Positions 45,051-56,399 of a stretch of DNA of 64,000 bases are shown one piece after another. A program made the position numbers and the translations under genes. The stretch's first letter is position 1; every line of letters begins with the position of its first letter. The DNA comes from Platanthera guangdongensis (taxonomy: Eukaryota; Streptophyta; Magnoliopsida; Asparagales; Orchidaceae). The notes under the pieces were generated by a model. The model did not search any database. It was not told where the DNA came from and saw only the letters and a program-made list of their open reading frames with translations. The DNA lies in NCBI GenBank assembly GCA_039583875.1, contig CM077150.1, forward strand, positions 178,626,375 through 178,690,374, written 5' to 3'.

Positions 45051-46016
45051 TTGATGTATTTTTTCAACTCAAACTGTGAATCTTACAGTGAGGTTTGCAA
45101 AAAATTTGTCACCCTTGAATTTTAACGATTTGATGTATTTTTGTTCACAGTTTATCTTTTTAATGATGATTTTATATTAAATGTCATTACTTTTGTATAT
45201 ATTCATCATTGAAAATTTGTACCTATCATCCATTGTCTTAAGAGGGGATTGGGTTGCACTTTGATGGTTAGATTTTCCTACTTTTATTATTATTGAACAA
45301 TGGTTGTAGCTTGTAAAGTTTCATTTTGTTTTCCTCATCTGTTCTTAACTAATAATGTAAGTCATTGATAGATTATAATTTTCAGCTACTGTTAATCTCT
45401 CAATTGCTATAAATGTATCTGTGACCATATTAGTTAGTACTCATGTCTTGGTAGTATTCTTTATTTTACCTAATTTCGTTTAATAATTAACTTGATATTA
45501 TACGCACATAATTTACTTGGTAGGAACATATTTAGTTAAAACTTTGGTTACATTTGTAGTTTATATCTGTAACTGTGGAAGGAATGTGGTTCAGGTAGTT
45601 GAAACATAACCTTTTTTGCACTTACACTTCTAACTTTGAAGGTTACTGTTTTTATTATTTGCTTTATTTCTTATGTTTTGTCCTTTTGGAATTCTTCCAA
45701 GCTTTGGATTTTTTGGGACAGTGTTTAAAAGTTGTTCTATCTAAATTTTATGCTTTAGAATTCCTAGTTTATAGGACTTCCATTATTTTATGAAAATAGT
45801 GTTTAATAATATCATCATAGCATCAAACTTCGTTCCTTGCGTTCAATGTAATTTATAAATAGCGATGAATGGTACCTTAGAAAATGAAATCATGCTTGTA
45901 GTGGGGCTCCCGCCCATCGAGTTCCTGATGGGGACCAGCCGCGTGATCGTGATCGATAAAGGAGATTGGACCACCACTCAGAGGGACCCGTTTTTGCATA
46001 TTTGCATGAGATGCAT
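45051..46016. other. AT-rich intron DNA, no gene seen
   Basis: It contains a second ATTTGATGTATTTTT copy just after the foldback and then AT-rich sequence without repeats or frames of note. It may be original intron 2. Confidence 0.4.
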
Positions 46017-47300
46017 TGATCGGATCGCCGATCCGAGACGGCGAGCGCGTCCGGAGCGTCGTTTTACATTTTATATGTATTTTGTTTATTTATTTGGGCC
46101 TGTATTTAGTATTTTAGGACACCGGGTGTGACGACCAATCATAGCCGTTCACACAGGGCACACAACCACCCCTCTTGCTATAAATAGGGGCGGAGGTTCT
46201 CAGTTTTCAATCATTGCTTGTATTGTGAGAGAATCCATACCGACAATCATTCAGGCGATGCTGCGAGCCCTGGTATGTGACGTCCCAGTTCATTCCTCAT
46301 TTCCCCCTTTGTATTCCCGTAGCCCCCTCCCACGATTCAGGCAAAATCACTGAACCTCTACTGTGCATCTCCTTCTCAGCGCCCTTAACCGCACAAAAAC
46401 CACATCCTTGGTCATCACCGTGCTCCTTCTCCATCACTTGCAATCGCAAGACGCTCAGGAGACGCTCCCTCCTCGACAGAAGGATCTACTCCCACCTTTT
46501 TTCATCGACCTCACCCCTAACCGCACTTGCAGGTATCACCCTTCCCAACAGGGCCCCTCGATTTCATGATCGCATCTACTGTTCATATCCTTCATCCACT
46601 ACAAAGCCCTTTTCACCTCTTTCCTCCTAGAATTGCCGCCAACCACCACCTCATCTACCGTTCGAAGCCCTAGTTCGCCTCTGCCACAATTTTACATCTT
46701 CCCTATTAGTCGGAAACCTCCCACTTGCTGTTAAACTTCTTCTCCCTTCCAGGTAAGATTTTCCCCAATCACCCCATGCCGCCACTTCATTTTTTCCTCT
46801 ACCTGTAAAGCCCCACAACACACCCTGGCTTGTTTATGAAATTTTTCTTCCAAATACAAAAGATTCACCCCATCCAGTCACAATCTAACAACCCAACATC
46901 TTCCTCCCCACCTCCAGTGATTCAAATATTCGCCGCATTCCACCATTTCCGACTCTCAGTGTTTGTGAGTATTATCGTTTTTGGATATTTTATTTTAGAT
47001 TTGATTTTGTATTTGATTTTGGATGGACATATTATATGTGCTTGGATATTGTGTTTGCTAGTGTCTTTGTTTCTTTATATTGTTCTCCTATATTTCATTT
47101 GTAAAAGTTGTAGTATAAAGCATCCCTTGTGATAACGAACGTGAGTTGTTTATTTGCTTGAAATTATTGCGAACATCGTGTTAATTTGCTGCACCTATAT
47201 AACTTGATTTGCTAAAGCTATATTCCGCAATAATTAAAACATGCACGCATCATTTAGGTTAAGCTTGATCGCATTTATTCCTCACATTCAGGTAAATTTG
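46017..47300 (+). repeat. Solo-LTR-like block related to the LTR at 61996
   Basis: It starts TGATCGGATCGCCGAT like 61996. It shares CCAATCATAGCCGTT (46135) and a GCTATAAATAGG TATA box (46179-46186) with the same spacing, followed by a C-rich segment and a GTGAGTATT stretch. The right end could not be fixed and no internal region follows, so it is probably a solo or truncated LTR. Confidence 0.55.
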
Positions 47301-47685
47301 CATTAGCGTGTCAGCACCGCCCTTTCACAGCCCATCCTGCGTCAGTTCCTCTCTACCTTCTCATGCAATATATATTTGTAAGCCGGTCCCTTTGTGCGCA
47401 TCAATGTTTAAAATGTCCTCCAACATGTAAGTTTTGAATTTTGAAGGATAAAGAATTTTTTTCTCGAGAAAATAGGTTATGTCATCTGGTAAAGCATATG
47501 CTAACATATTCAAAATTTTCTAATTTATCAACTGCCACTACTTTTGAAAATAGTTTCACCATTTCATTTTAGATTATATTATTAAAAGTCATGCTTAAAT
47601 CACTTATATTTATTGTATTATATCTGAGTATTTATGTAATTCCTCTTTCTTCCTTCTAATCATTAATGCATATAATTTCTCTTAG

Positions 47686-48185
<500 letters not shown>

Positions 48186-48190
48186 AGTAC

Positions 48191-48374
48191 TGTTGAGAGA
48201 GCCCAAAGCTTGTATGTATTACTCAAGTATGTAATTACATGGAGAGAATACAAATATATAGGAGAGAGGAGAGAAGAATAAATCCTATACAAGATGTGGG
48301 ACTAAAGAAGGAGGAGAAAGAAAAACAAAGAAAGAGGGCCACTAAATGGGCCTTTTACATGGGCTTTTCCAATA
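48191..48374 (-). repeat. 3' LTR of the young Copia element
   Basis: 184 bp, near identical to 53299-53482. The flanking purine tract (TTGCGGGGGAG on the minus strand, plus 48375-48385) fixes this as the 3' LTR. The pol frame ends seven codons inside it. Confidence 0.95.
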
Positions 48375-51093
48375 CTCCCCCGCAAGCTGGAGCGTACAAG
48401 TCGTATGCGCCAAGCTTGGATAGGCACTGATAGAAGAGGGTACTAGGTAGAGCTTTGGTGAGGATGTCAGCGACTTGTTCAGTACCCGGAACATGCTTGA
48501 GCTCGATCTTCTTCATGTGGACTTTCTCTCGGATGAAATGACAATCTACCTCAATATGCTTCGTTCTTTCGTGAAAGACCGGGTTCTTAGCAATATGTAT
48601 GACAGCTTGAATGTCACATAGGAGGAGAGCGGGTGAAGATAGTTTAACTCCAAGGTCGGTAAGGAGACTCTCAATCCATGTGAGTTCAGAGACCACAACA
48701 GCCATTACCCGATATTCTGCCTCTGCTGATGATCGAGCAACCACTGCTTGTTTCTTGCTTCGCCAAGTAATCAGATGTCCTCCAAAATAGGTGCAAAAAC
48801 CGCTAGTAGATCGTCGATCGTCTAGGGAGCCAGCGTAGTCGGCATCAGAGTATGCCACTAGTGTAGGAATGGAAGATGAGGTTTTGTATACAAGTCCTTG
48901 GCCAGGAGCAGTCTTAAGATATCTGAGAATGCGTTCCACAGCCTGGAGATGAGAGCTTCGAGGAGAATGCATATAACGACTAACGAGTCCCACAACGAAG
49001 GATATATCAGGTCTTGTAACTGTTAGGTAGATAAGTTTCCCAACTAGACGACGGTAATATTCTGGATTTTGTAGAAGAAAATCAGAATCCGAGCCCTGAG
49101 CACAAAGTTTGTGATTTGCATCCATGGGAGTGTTAATAGGTTTGCAGCCAGAGTAGCCCGCATCATGAATAGGATCCAGACAATATTTTCGCTGAAAGAG
49201 AACCAGACCATCTGACCGTCTAGCCACTTCCAGACCGAGGAAGTACCGAAGATGTCCCAGATCTTTAGTTTGGAAGACGGAGCTCAGATGTAGCTTAACG
49301 ACCTGTATGCTGTCCAAGTCACTTTCAGTAATAATGATGTCGTCGACATATACCAATAGGAGAACCGTACCCGTTGCCCGGTGGCGAGTGAACAATGAGA
49401 AGTCAGCCGAGCTTCGAGTGAAGCCAATTGCCCGTAGAGCTTTGCTGAACTTGTCGAACCATGCCCGAGGGGATTGTTTGAGACCATATAGTGATTTGAG
49501 AAGGTGACAAACCCGTGACTCCCCCGTGGTCTCAAACCCGGGAGGTTGTTGCATGTAAACCGTTTCCTGAAGGTCGCCATTCAGGAAAACGTTCTTGACG
49601 TCGAGTTGAAATAAGGGCCATTGACGATGGACAACAGCAGAAATGAGAATTCGGACCGTGTTGAGCTTAGCGACCGGAGAGAAAGTCTCGTCATAGTCGA
49701 GCCCTTGTTGCTGGGTGAAGCCACGAGCAACCAAACGAGCTTTGAGTATATCAATGGTCCCATCATGAGCATGTTTGATGACGAAGACCCATTTGCACCC
49801 AACAGGTTTCTGGCCGGGAGGAAGGGGCACCAAGGTCCAAGTCTGGTTTGCCCACAGAGCAGCCATCTCTTCTTCCATGGCAGCACACCACCCAGGATGT
49901 TGTAGAGCGTCCTGTACAGAAGTAGGAATAGAGACCGAGGATAGTGAAGTAGCCAAGGTCTGAAGAGGTGGAGAGAGACGATGAAGAGAAACATAGTTCG
50001 CCATCGGATGAGCTGTAGAGGCCGGCATCGGAGCAGCAGAACACGGAGAAGCCGAGGTCGAAGCCAACTGCATAGGAGCAACAGGAGGAAGAGGGCGACG
50101 AGTATAGACCCGAATAACGGGCGGTCGAGGAGGGTCAATGTTGGGAGGAGGCGGAGGGATGGTGGGAGGGGAGTGGACGGGGATCATCGGCCGTGGGAGG
50201 GAGGGTGGTGGAGGAGGTGGTGGTAGAAGTGGTGGCAAAGGAGGAGGGAAGAAGGGTTGATCCTCCCGGAAAGTAACATCAGTAGATACGGAGACCTTCC
50301 GGGTGACCGGGGAGTAGCAAACATAACCCTTTTGGGTGCGGGAGTAGCCGACAAAAATGTGTTTGGCCGCACGGGGATCCAGTTTGTCAAGAGTGGGGCC
50401 CAGGTTATGGACAAAGCAAGTACAGCCAAAAACCCGGGGTGTGAGAGGGAAGGCGGGTGTGGAGGGAAAAAGAAGGCTGAAGGGGGTAGCGTTCTGGAGA
50501 ACCGGAGATGGGAGACGGTTGATAAGAAAACACGCGGTGGAAACCGCAAAGTTCCAGAATACTTTGGGAACGTGCATGTGAAGCATGAGGGAGCGAGCAA
50601 CATCAAGCAAGTGGCGGTTCTTGCGTTCGGCGACCCCGTTTTGTTGCGGGGTGTAGGGACAAGAGGTCTGATGAACAATACCGAACTTTGCGCATAGAGT
50701 GGCAAACTCGTGGCTAGTGTATTCCCGGACATTATCAGAGCGGAAAGTTTTAATGACGGTAGAAAATTGCGTGCGAGTTTCTAACACAAAAGCCTGAAAA
50801 ACACGAGGAAGCTCGGAGCGATCATGTAGTAGATACAACCAGGTGGTGCGAGAGTAATCGTCAATAAAAGTTATAAAATAACGATAACCAGAGATGCTAG
50901 AAACTTTGTACGGTCCCCAAATATCAGAATGGATTAGATCAAAAGGAGCAGAGCTCCGAGTACAATGTGCGGGATAAGAAGCACGAGGCTGTTTGCCAAG
51001 AATACATGAATCACATTTAAAAACAAGAAGAGAGATGTCAGGAAGCGCCTTCTGGAGGATAGGTAGAGGGGCATGCCAAACCGACAATGCCAA
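48355..51093 (-). CDS. Copia pol: integrase, reverse transcriptase, RNase H
   Basis: A 912-residue open frame. It starts within the pre-integrase domain (CDSCILGKQ). Integrase core: HSDIWGPY, FIDDYSRTTW, FRSDNVREY (GG of the usual SDNGGEY replaced) and QNGVAERKN. A Pro-rich linker follows, then RT (WVFVIKHAHDG, QLDVKNVFLNGDLQE, YVDD at 582-585) and RNase H (YSDADYAGSLDDRRSTSG, SSAEAEYR, ADILTKALP). RT and RNase H look intact. The frame is separated from gag-protease by a one-base shift near 51075-51090, so a full polyprotein is not made from this copy. Confidence 0.93.
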   Translation of the reverse strand: MALSVWHAPLPILQKALPDISLLVFKCDSCILGKQPRASYPAHCTRSSAPFDLIHSDIWGPYKVSSISGYRYFITFIDDYSRTTWLYLLHDRSELPRVFQAFVLETRTQFSTVIKTFRSDNVREYTSHEFATLCAKFGIVHQTSCPYTPQQNGVAERKNRHLLDVARSLMLHMHVPKVFWNFAVSTACFLINRLPSPVLQNATPFSLLFPSTPAFPLTPRVFGCTCFVHNLGPTLDKLDPRAAKHIFVGYSRTQKGYVCYSPVTRKVSVSTDVTFREDQPFFPPPLPPLLPPPPPPPSLPRPMIPVHSPPTIPPPPPNIDPPRPPVIRVYTRRPLPPVAPMQLASTSASPCSAAPMPASTAHPMANYVSLHRLSPPLQTLATSLSSVSIPTSVQDALQHPGWCAAMEEEMAALWANQTWTLVPLPPGQKPVGCKWVFVIKHAHDGTIDILKARLVARGFTQQQGLDYDETFSPVAKLNTVRILISAVVHRQWPLFQLDVKNVFLNGDLQETVYMQQPPGFETTGESRVCHLLKSLYGLKQSPRAWFDKFSKALRAIGFTRSSADFSLFTRHRATGTVLLLVYVDDIIITESDLDSIQVVKLHLSSVFQTKDLGHLRYFLGLEVARRSDGLVLFQRKYCLDPIHDAGYSGCKPINTPMDANHKLCAQGSDSDFLLQNPEYYRRLVGKLIYLTVTRPDISFVVGLVSRYMHSPRSSHLQAVERILRYLKTAPGQGLVYKTSSSIPTLVAYSDADYAGSLDDRRSTSGFCTYFGGHLITWRSKKQAVVARSSAEAEYRVMAVVVSELTWIESLLTDLGVKLSSPALLLCDIQAVIHIAKNPVFHERTKHIEVDCHFIREKVHMKKIELKHVPGTEQVADILTKALPSTLFYQCLSKLGAYDLYAPACGGVLEKPM

Positions 51094-53006
51094 TCAGTAG
51101 AGGAAACAGAGGAAAGTGATGTGGGAGAGACATCGAGGAGGTAGAGCCCGTTCTGCAGTCGACCTCTACCAATGGTAATCCGCATCTGCCGATGCTGTAT
51201 CAAAAAAGCAGAAGAGGTGAAGGTGATAGAGCAATTCATATCAGTAGTAATACGACCAACAGAGAGTAAATTAAATGGGGAGGCCGACACATAAAGAACG
51301 AAACAAAGAGAGAGAGAGGGATGGAGGAAGAGATCAGCACATCCGGAGACCGGAACAATCGCACCATTGGCCACAGTAATAGACTGGGGATGAGGAGCAT
51401 CAGAGAACCGGGGCGGCTGCATGGAAGTGATGTGGTGGGTGGCTCCCGAGTCCAGGATCCAGCGAGATCCGGAGGAAAGACAGGCAGTACCTGTAGTGGA
51501 GGTGGAGACAATACCTGCAGGGGAGGTGGAGGCAAGGGAAGCAGAGGGAGGGTGGAGGAGCCCCTGAAGTTGTTGCAGCTGAAGGCGAAGAGCCTCAAGA
51601 TCCGTACCAGTCGGAGGAGAGCTATCGGTAACAGCAGCAGTAGGAGGGCGAGGAGGGTATCCATGTTTCTTGTGACAGACCGCTTCAGTATGGCCATCCC
51701 GGCCACAGTAGGTGCACTTGGGCCGTCCGCGGCCACCACGGCCCCGCCCACGGGAGCCCGTACGTCCACCCCGAGGAAAAGATGGTGGGGGAAGTAAAGG
51801 AGGAAGGGCCTGCTGAAGAAGGGCCGGCGAGGGTGGTGCAGGTGCCTCCGGTGGAGGTGGTACGCGAAGTAACATAGAGCAAACATCGGAGAAGGAAGGG
51901 GTAGTGGGGGAAGCCAGAACCTGGGCCCGGATACTGTGAAGGTGCGGCGGGACGCGAGCCATAATCATAGCAATACAAACAACCTCCTTCTGGGCGCGTT
52001 GAGCAGCGAGATCAGTAGTCGCGGGCTGGTGCTGAATCCAGGCCTCCGTTAGAGTTTTAGCACGGGCCACGAAGGAGGTCATGTCCAGAGCTTTGCCAAC
52101 ATCCAAAGCTTGAAGATCAGTGATGATGTCAAAAAGGTGCTAAAGGCTGTCCTTGCCCGAGTACAAAGAATGAAGTTCATCCCACATGGCTTTGGCGGTC
52201 TCATGATACATGATCATCTGGTACGGCTCACCCTCCACCGAGTTCAGGATCCAGGTCTGGACGCGACCGTCATTTCGGAGCCAATCATCAGTAGGAGTCG
52301 GTGAGCCCTGGGTAAGGTGACGCGCAAGACCCTTGGCTTGTAGGACCCTTCGGACGGAGTGAACCCAGGGGATGAAGTTGGACTTGCCCGAGAGGGAAAG
52401 AGTAGTAATCCGAAGCTCATCGCGGAGTTCGAGAGGAGGAGCCACGTGGTCTGCCAGGGGTGAGCGGTAGTGGAGTCGCTGGAGGACATGGCGACTGGGA
52501 GGAGAAGAGGCGGGCAGAACCAGCGGACTGGATGAGGTCGCGGCGAACAGCGGCAAGTAGCGGTCTAGAGGAGGCCGCGACGAACTGGATGAGGTCGCGG
52601 CGAACTGGATGAGGGCGCGGCGAACTGGATGAGGTCGCAGCGGACTGGATGAGGTCGCGGTGGTCAGGAGCAGATCGCGGCAGAGGCGGACAGGTAGAAG
52701 ACGCAGCGGGAAGAGGCAAGCCGCGAGCAGAGAGAGGCCGCATCGGGTGGAAGTAGAAGGCAGAGATCGCAGCGGTCTGGAGCAGAACCAGCTGTCTGAA
52801 GCAGACCGCAGCGGACTGGGGCAGACCGCAGCGGACTGGGGCAGGCCGCTGCAAACCCGTGGCGGACTGAAGAAGAGACCGCGAGGATGAAGAAGCCACG
52901 CAGCGAGAAGAGGAGCGCGCAACGGACAAGAGGAGAGCCCGCAGCGGACAGGAGCAGTCCGCAAAAGACTACGGATAGGGAGTAGAGAGGAGCAGTCCGC
53001 GAGCAA
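50934..53006 (-). pseudogene. Copia gag-protease with a stop codon and frameshift
   Basis: Frames 53006-52140 and 52106-50934 are in phase and separated by one TAG (52140-52142). Gag: SGKSNFIPWVHSVRRVLQAKG, then ALDMTSFVARAKTLTEAW, and a CCHC knuckle (CTYCGRDGHTEAVC). Protease: WILDSGATHHIT. The end runs out of frame in the pre-integrase domain (DWHCRFGMP), where pol continues one frame over. The N-terminal 150 residues (Arg/Ser/Pro-rich) are probably leader sequence; a likely start MSSSDSTTAHP at 52489 is in another frame, pointing to a further one-base change near 52450. Confidence 0.8.
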
Positions 53007-53282
53007 AGAGGCTCGAGCGGACAGAAGAAGAGCGTGCAGCGGACAGGAAGGAAAGCCCGTAGCGGATAGAAGAGGTGGGCCCCACGAGTCAGAGCAGAGG
53101 ATGACTATAAGAAGCCTGAGGAGGGTGGAACCACGGAGAGAGAGAGAAGAGAGGCGGATGCAGAGGGGCAGTCCGTAGGAGATCGGAGCGGACAGAAAAA
53201 GGCAGGCCGCAGGGAAGGCGAGCTGGGCGGGCTGGGCGAGTTGGGCGGTTTGAAGACAAGGGAAGACCGCAGCTAGAGGGAA
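52500..53282 (-). repeat. Repetitive leader of the young Copia element
   Basis: Short GC-rich repeats such as GAACTGGATGAGGTCGCGGC (several copies, 52575-52670) and GCGGACTGGGGCAGACCGCA (52810-52850) fill the part between primer site and gag. No separate gene is supported. Confidence 0.6.
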
Positions 53283-53298
53283 CCTGGCTCTGATACCA
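53283..53298 (-). other. Primer binding site of the young Copia element
   Basis: The minus strand reads TGGTATCAGAGCCAGG, complementary to initiator tRNA-Met, directly adjoining the 5' LTR. Confidence 0.93.
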
Positions 53299-53482
53299 TG
53301 TTGAGAGAGCCCAAAGCTTGTATGTATGACTCAAGTATGTAATTACATGGAGAGAATACAAATATATAGGAGAGAGGAGAGAAGAATAAATCCTATACAA
53401 GATGTGGGACTAAAGAAGGAGGAGAAAGAAAAACAAAGAAAGAGGGCCACTAAATGGGCCTTTTACATGGGCTTTTCCAATA
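53299..53482 (-). repeat. 5' LTR of the young Copia element
   Basis: 184 bp, one mismatch to the 3' LTR. The TSD copy AGTAC follows at 53483-53487. Confidence 0.95.
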
Positions 53483-53588
53483 AGTACGAGTAGTCTTGCA
53501 CTGAGTTTTCCTGTACCCAGAGACGAACAATACCCTCCCACATATCACCCCGTGGAAAATTTTATTTCCCGAACACAAGGGGGATGGC

Positions 53589-53890
53589 GGGGGGGGGGGG
53601 GGGGCGACAATTGGCATGTGTTGTCAGCAAGGCCGGGGAAACCGCGTGCAAGACAATTGGCATGTGTTGTCTGCAAGGCCGGGGAAACCGCGTGCAAGAC
53701 ATATATGTAAAAGATTAAGCAAGTTTTGCAATGAACATAAATAATATATAATTAATTTAATTTTACTAAAAAATGAATTGAAAATAAAACCAACAACTAA
53801 TATGCTTTAATTTTAATCTATTTTTCATTCATATATGTATGTATGTATATATATATTATATATATATGTGTGTGTGTGTCTATATATATT
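53589..53890. repeat. G16 tract, 46-bp duplication and TA/TG microsatellite
   Basis: A 16-base G run (53589-53604) is followed by two tandem copies of a 46-bp unit (53606-53651, 53652-53697; GACAATTGGCATGTGTTGTC...) that differ at one base, and then AT-rich DNA with TATG/TA/TG runs (53829-53890). Confidence 0.85.
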
Positions 53891-54024
53891 TGATTTGAAA
53901 ATAAATCCAACAGATGAATCGATATTATTCTATATTATGCTATTACACCAAATTTTCCTTTATTTATTGTGTATATTCAGATGGTGTTATCCTGCTCTCA
54001 ATGGATATATATTGACACAAGTAT

Positions 54025-54929
54025 TGTAAAGGGCAAGGGACGAGGAGATGAGGACATGACACATAAGTCGACGTCGAGGTCAAGACGACGTGGACACAAA
54101 GCCCAACTCGAGGATGGACGCCCACTAGTATGGCGCACGCGTGTAACACAACCGTTAACCTTATCTTTTATTATTGCACAAGTATTTCGGCCGTGGGTTA
54201 TTTACCATTTACCCTTAGTCATTTGGCGATATTGCTCGACATTCGCCCAACGATACAACTCGACATTCGCCCGTCTTCTTCCCCACTTCTCACTGTTTTC
54301 TTGGGTGATGGCCTCCGCACTACCAATCGGGGCCTTTGTACGGACCTGCACTTGACTATGGGCCCCTTCCCTCTCCACGCAAATTTGTACTCTTTTGAGT
54401 TCGGTGGTCTTGACACCGTATTCGGCGCCACATGGATTCATACACTCGGGGACTCGCATATCAAATGTACGTGCATGCACTTCTCTCAAGCGGGAATCTT
54501 TTTTTCTTGGCAAGGGAGGCATCCTTTTCCCATCTGCTGGTGGCACCCCATCCTCCTCAGCAACATGCTCCAGTATATTCTGCCGCATACCTGTGGCGTG
54601 ACATTGAGCTGACCCGCCCTGCCGCAAGTCTACCATCCCAACTGCAGTGCGTCCTGGTAGGTGCTTCTATATTGAGGACACGACAAATTTGTGTGAGGGC
54701 GGCATTGTTACGAAGATGGAAAAGGGCAAGGGATGAGGAGACGAGGATATGACGTATAAGTAGATGTTGGGGCCAATGCGATGAGGACACAAATCCCAAC
54801 TCGACAACGGACATTCTCTAGTTGGGCGCATGGGTGTAACACAACCATTATCCCTATCTTTTATTATTGCACGTGTATTTCTGGCCGTGGATTATTTACA
54901 GTTTGCCTTTGCATACTTTGGAATGAGGC
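54025..54929. repeat. Unclassified repeat: 200-bp direct repeats around 490 bp
   Basis: 54025-54229 and 54717-54929 are diverged direct repeats, both starting TG and AAAGGGCAAGGGA and sharing TGTAACACAACC and ATCTTTTATTATTGCAC. The middle holds a minus frame (54636-54202) I do not recognise. The layout resembles a small LTR element, but no primer site or purine tract is obvious. Confidence 0.5.
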
Positions 54930-56390
54930 GTGGTATTACGCCTATATGTATCTTCATTTGGGGTAGCTTGGATGTATGATAAAAAGAAGATTCGTCTTTT
55001 ATTTTCCTCCTTCTTGACTCCTCCCTCTCCTCCTCTTCAACCCTATCATCTAACATATATTTTCCAGTTTGTGGTATTCCAAAGTTTCTTGATTAGTTGA
55101 TTGGTGTTTTCAGTTTGTGTAGTAAATTTTTGAAGTCAGTTTAAGTGTTGTGTTATCTAGCATACATAATGTCTGAACTCCAAGGTTAGTAAATGTTTGA
55201 AGTAACTATGGATGGCACAAACTTGCAAGTTCTTATACGGAAACCTTTTCTCACTTTGCATCCCATTAAACGAAATGACTTGATTAGGTTCATGAGCTCA
55301 ACCCTCTGAATTAAAAGATTTAGGGTTTTGGGTGATAACAAGAGGGTTTGGTGGCTAAAGATCCAATGAGCAAAACCTTCTAAATGCTTAAGGGGCTATA
55401 TATACTGTTTGTATGCTTAAACGGGCTAATCTGTTAGTTCAGGGTCAACTCATGAGGCTAATCTGTTAGTTCAGGGTCAACTCATGAGGCTAATCGGTTA
55501 GTTCAGGGTCAACTCATTAGGCTAATCAGTTAGTTCAGGGTCGACTCATGAGGCTAATCGATTAGTTCAGGGTCGACTCATGAGCATATTTATTATGTAA
55601 AACCCTTGCAATGACTATTGATTGCTACTTGGTGAACAGAAATAGAAAAACATGTACCCAACTCAACTATACTTCATCCAACATGTTAAGTAGTTGAATT
55701 GTGTTGACATGTTGTCAACAAGACCTGAAAGGCACGTGATGACCTTAATTTAACATGCAAACCTAAAATTAAATAAATAATTGTTATTATAAATTATTTT
55801 CTAATGGTAACAAAGTGTTCCCTCATTAAACATGGTTTTTGTTGACTAGAAATGAACCCAGATTTCTATATTGGATTTTACGGTGACTACAATACTGACA
55901 CTTTTTTTAAAACTAGCTCTAACCTGATTTCATAGGAAAATATTTTATAATTTTTTTGAAAATTATACTGGCGGCAGAGCCTATGGAAGGCTGGCGGTGG
56001 GTTGGTACAGGGGATTAGGTGAGATCCGGGCCGTAGAGGAGTTATCGATCATATCTAGTTTGAATAGATCCTATCGGGTGAATTTAGGGTGTCACCGGAG
56101 AAACGGTAGAGCGACTCCAGTAGGTGTAAAATTCGACGACAAAGAGTCGGGGCCTGGGGAGGGGGGGGGGACCTAAACACTAATTTTGCTAATAATAATG
56201 GGTGCATCCATACAATTTAAATGACATGAAAATAAATGCGTAACTAATCAAATAATTGGATCTGCTGTGGACCTGTGGTAGACGAGCAAGAGCGTCTCGT
56301 AGATGCGTTGCGTTGATCAACTATGTTGTTAGCGGTGGAATTTCAAATAGAATTTAGGGTTTATGGATTTAAGTTTTTCTTGAAAAGTGG
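54930..56390. repeat. Noncoding DNA with a 32-bp minisatellite
   Basis: Five tandem copies of GGCTAATCTGTTAGTTCAGG-type 32-bp units lie at 55424-55583. The remainder is AT-rich without a gene; a G10 run lies at 56161-56170. Confidence 0.75.
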
Positions 56391-56399
56391 GCATAAGGT

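Larger units (their letters stand above)
21337..47685 (+). other. Helicase intron 2, 26.3 kb, filled with transposons
   Basis: The donor after exon 2 and the acceptor TCTCTTAG|TTGCGAG before exon 3 join codons that are adjacent in homologous helicases (APINQQ then LRELERGV), so nothing coding is missing between them. Inside lie RTE, Helitron, Tat, chromovirus and other insertions. Stretches with no recognised feature (21337-22080, 22280-22540, 25371-26020, 37566-38100, 45051-46016, 47300-47685) are AT-rich and may be the original intron. Confidence 0.9.
48191..53482 (-). mobile_element. Young Copia retrotransposon, 5.3 kb
   Basis: Two 184-bp LTRs (48191-48374 and 53299-53482) differ at a single base (TATTACTC versus TATGACTC). 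The TSD AGTAC is at 48186-48190 and 53483-53487. Minus-strand primer site, gag, protease, integrase, RT, RNase H and a purine tract are present in normal Copia order. Read on the minus strand the LTR starts TATTGG and ends CTCAACA, so one terminal dinucleotide is TA instead of TG in both copies. The lineage looks Ale/Retrofit-like but this is not certain. Confidence 0.95.

Noticed and set aside
52490..53006. Arg/Ser/Pro-rich N-terminal half of the Copia gag frame as a distinct protein
   Set aside because: It is repetitive leader DNA between primer site and gag, open in more than one frame; the real gag start is probably near 52489.
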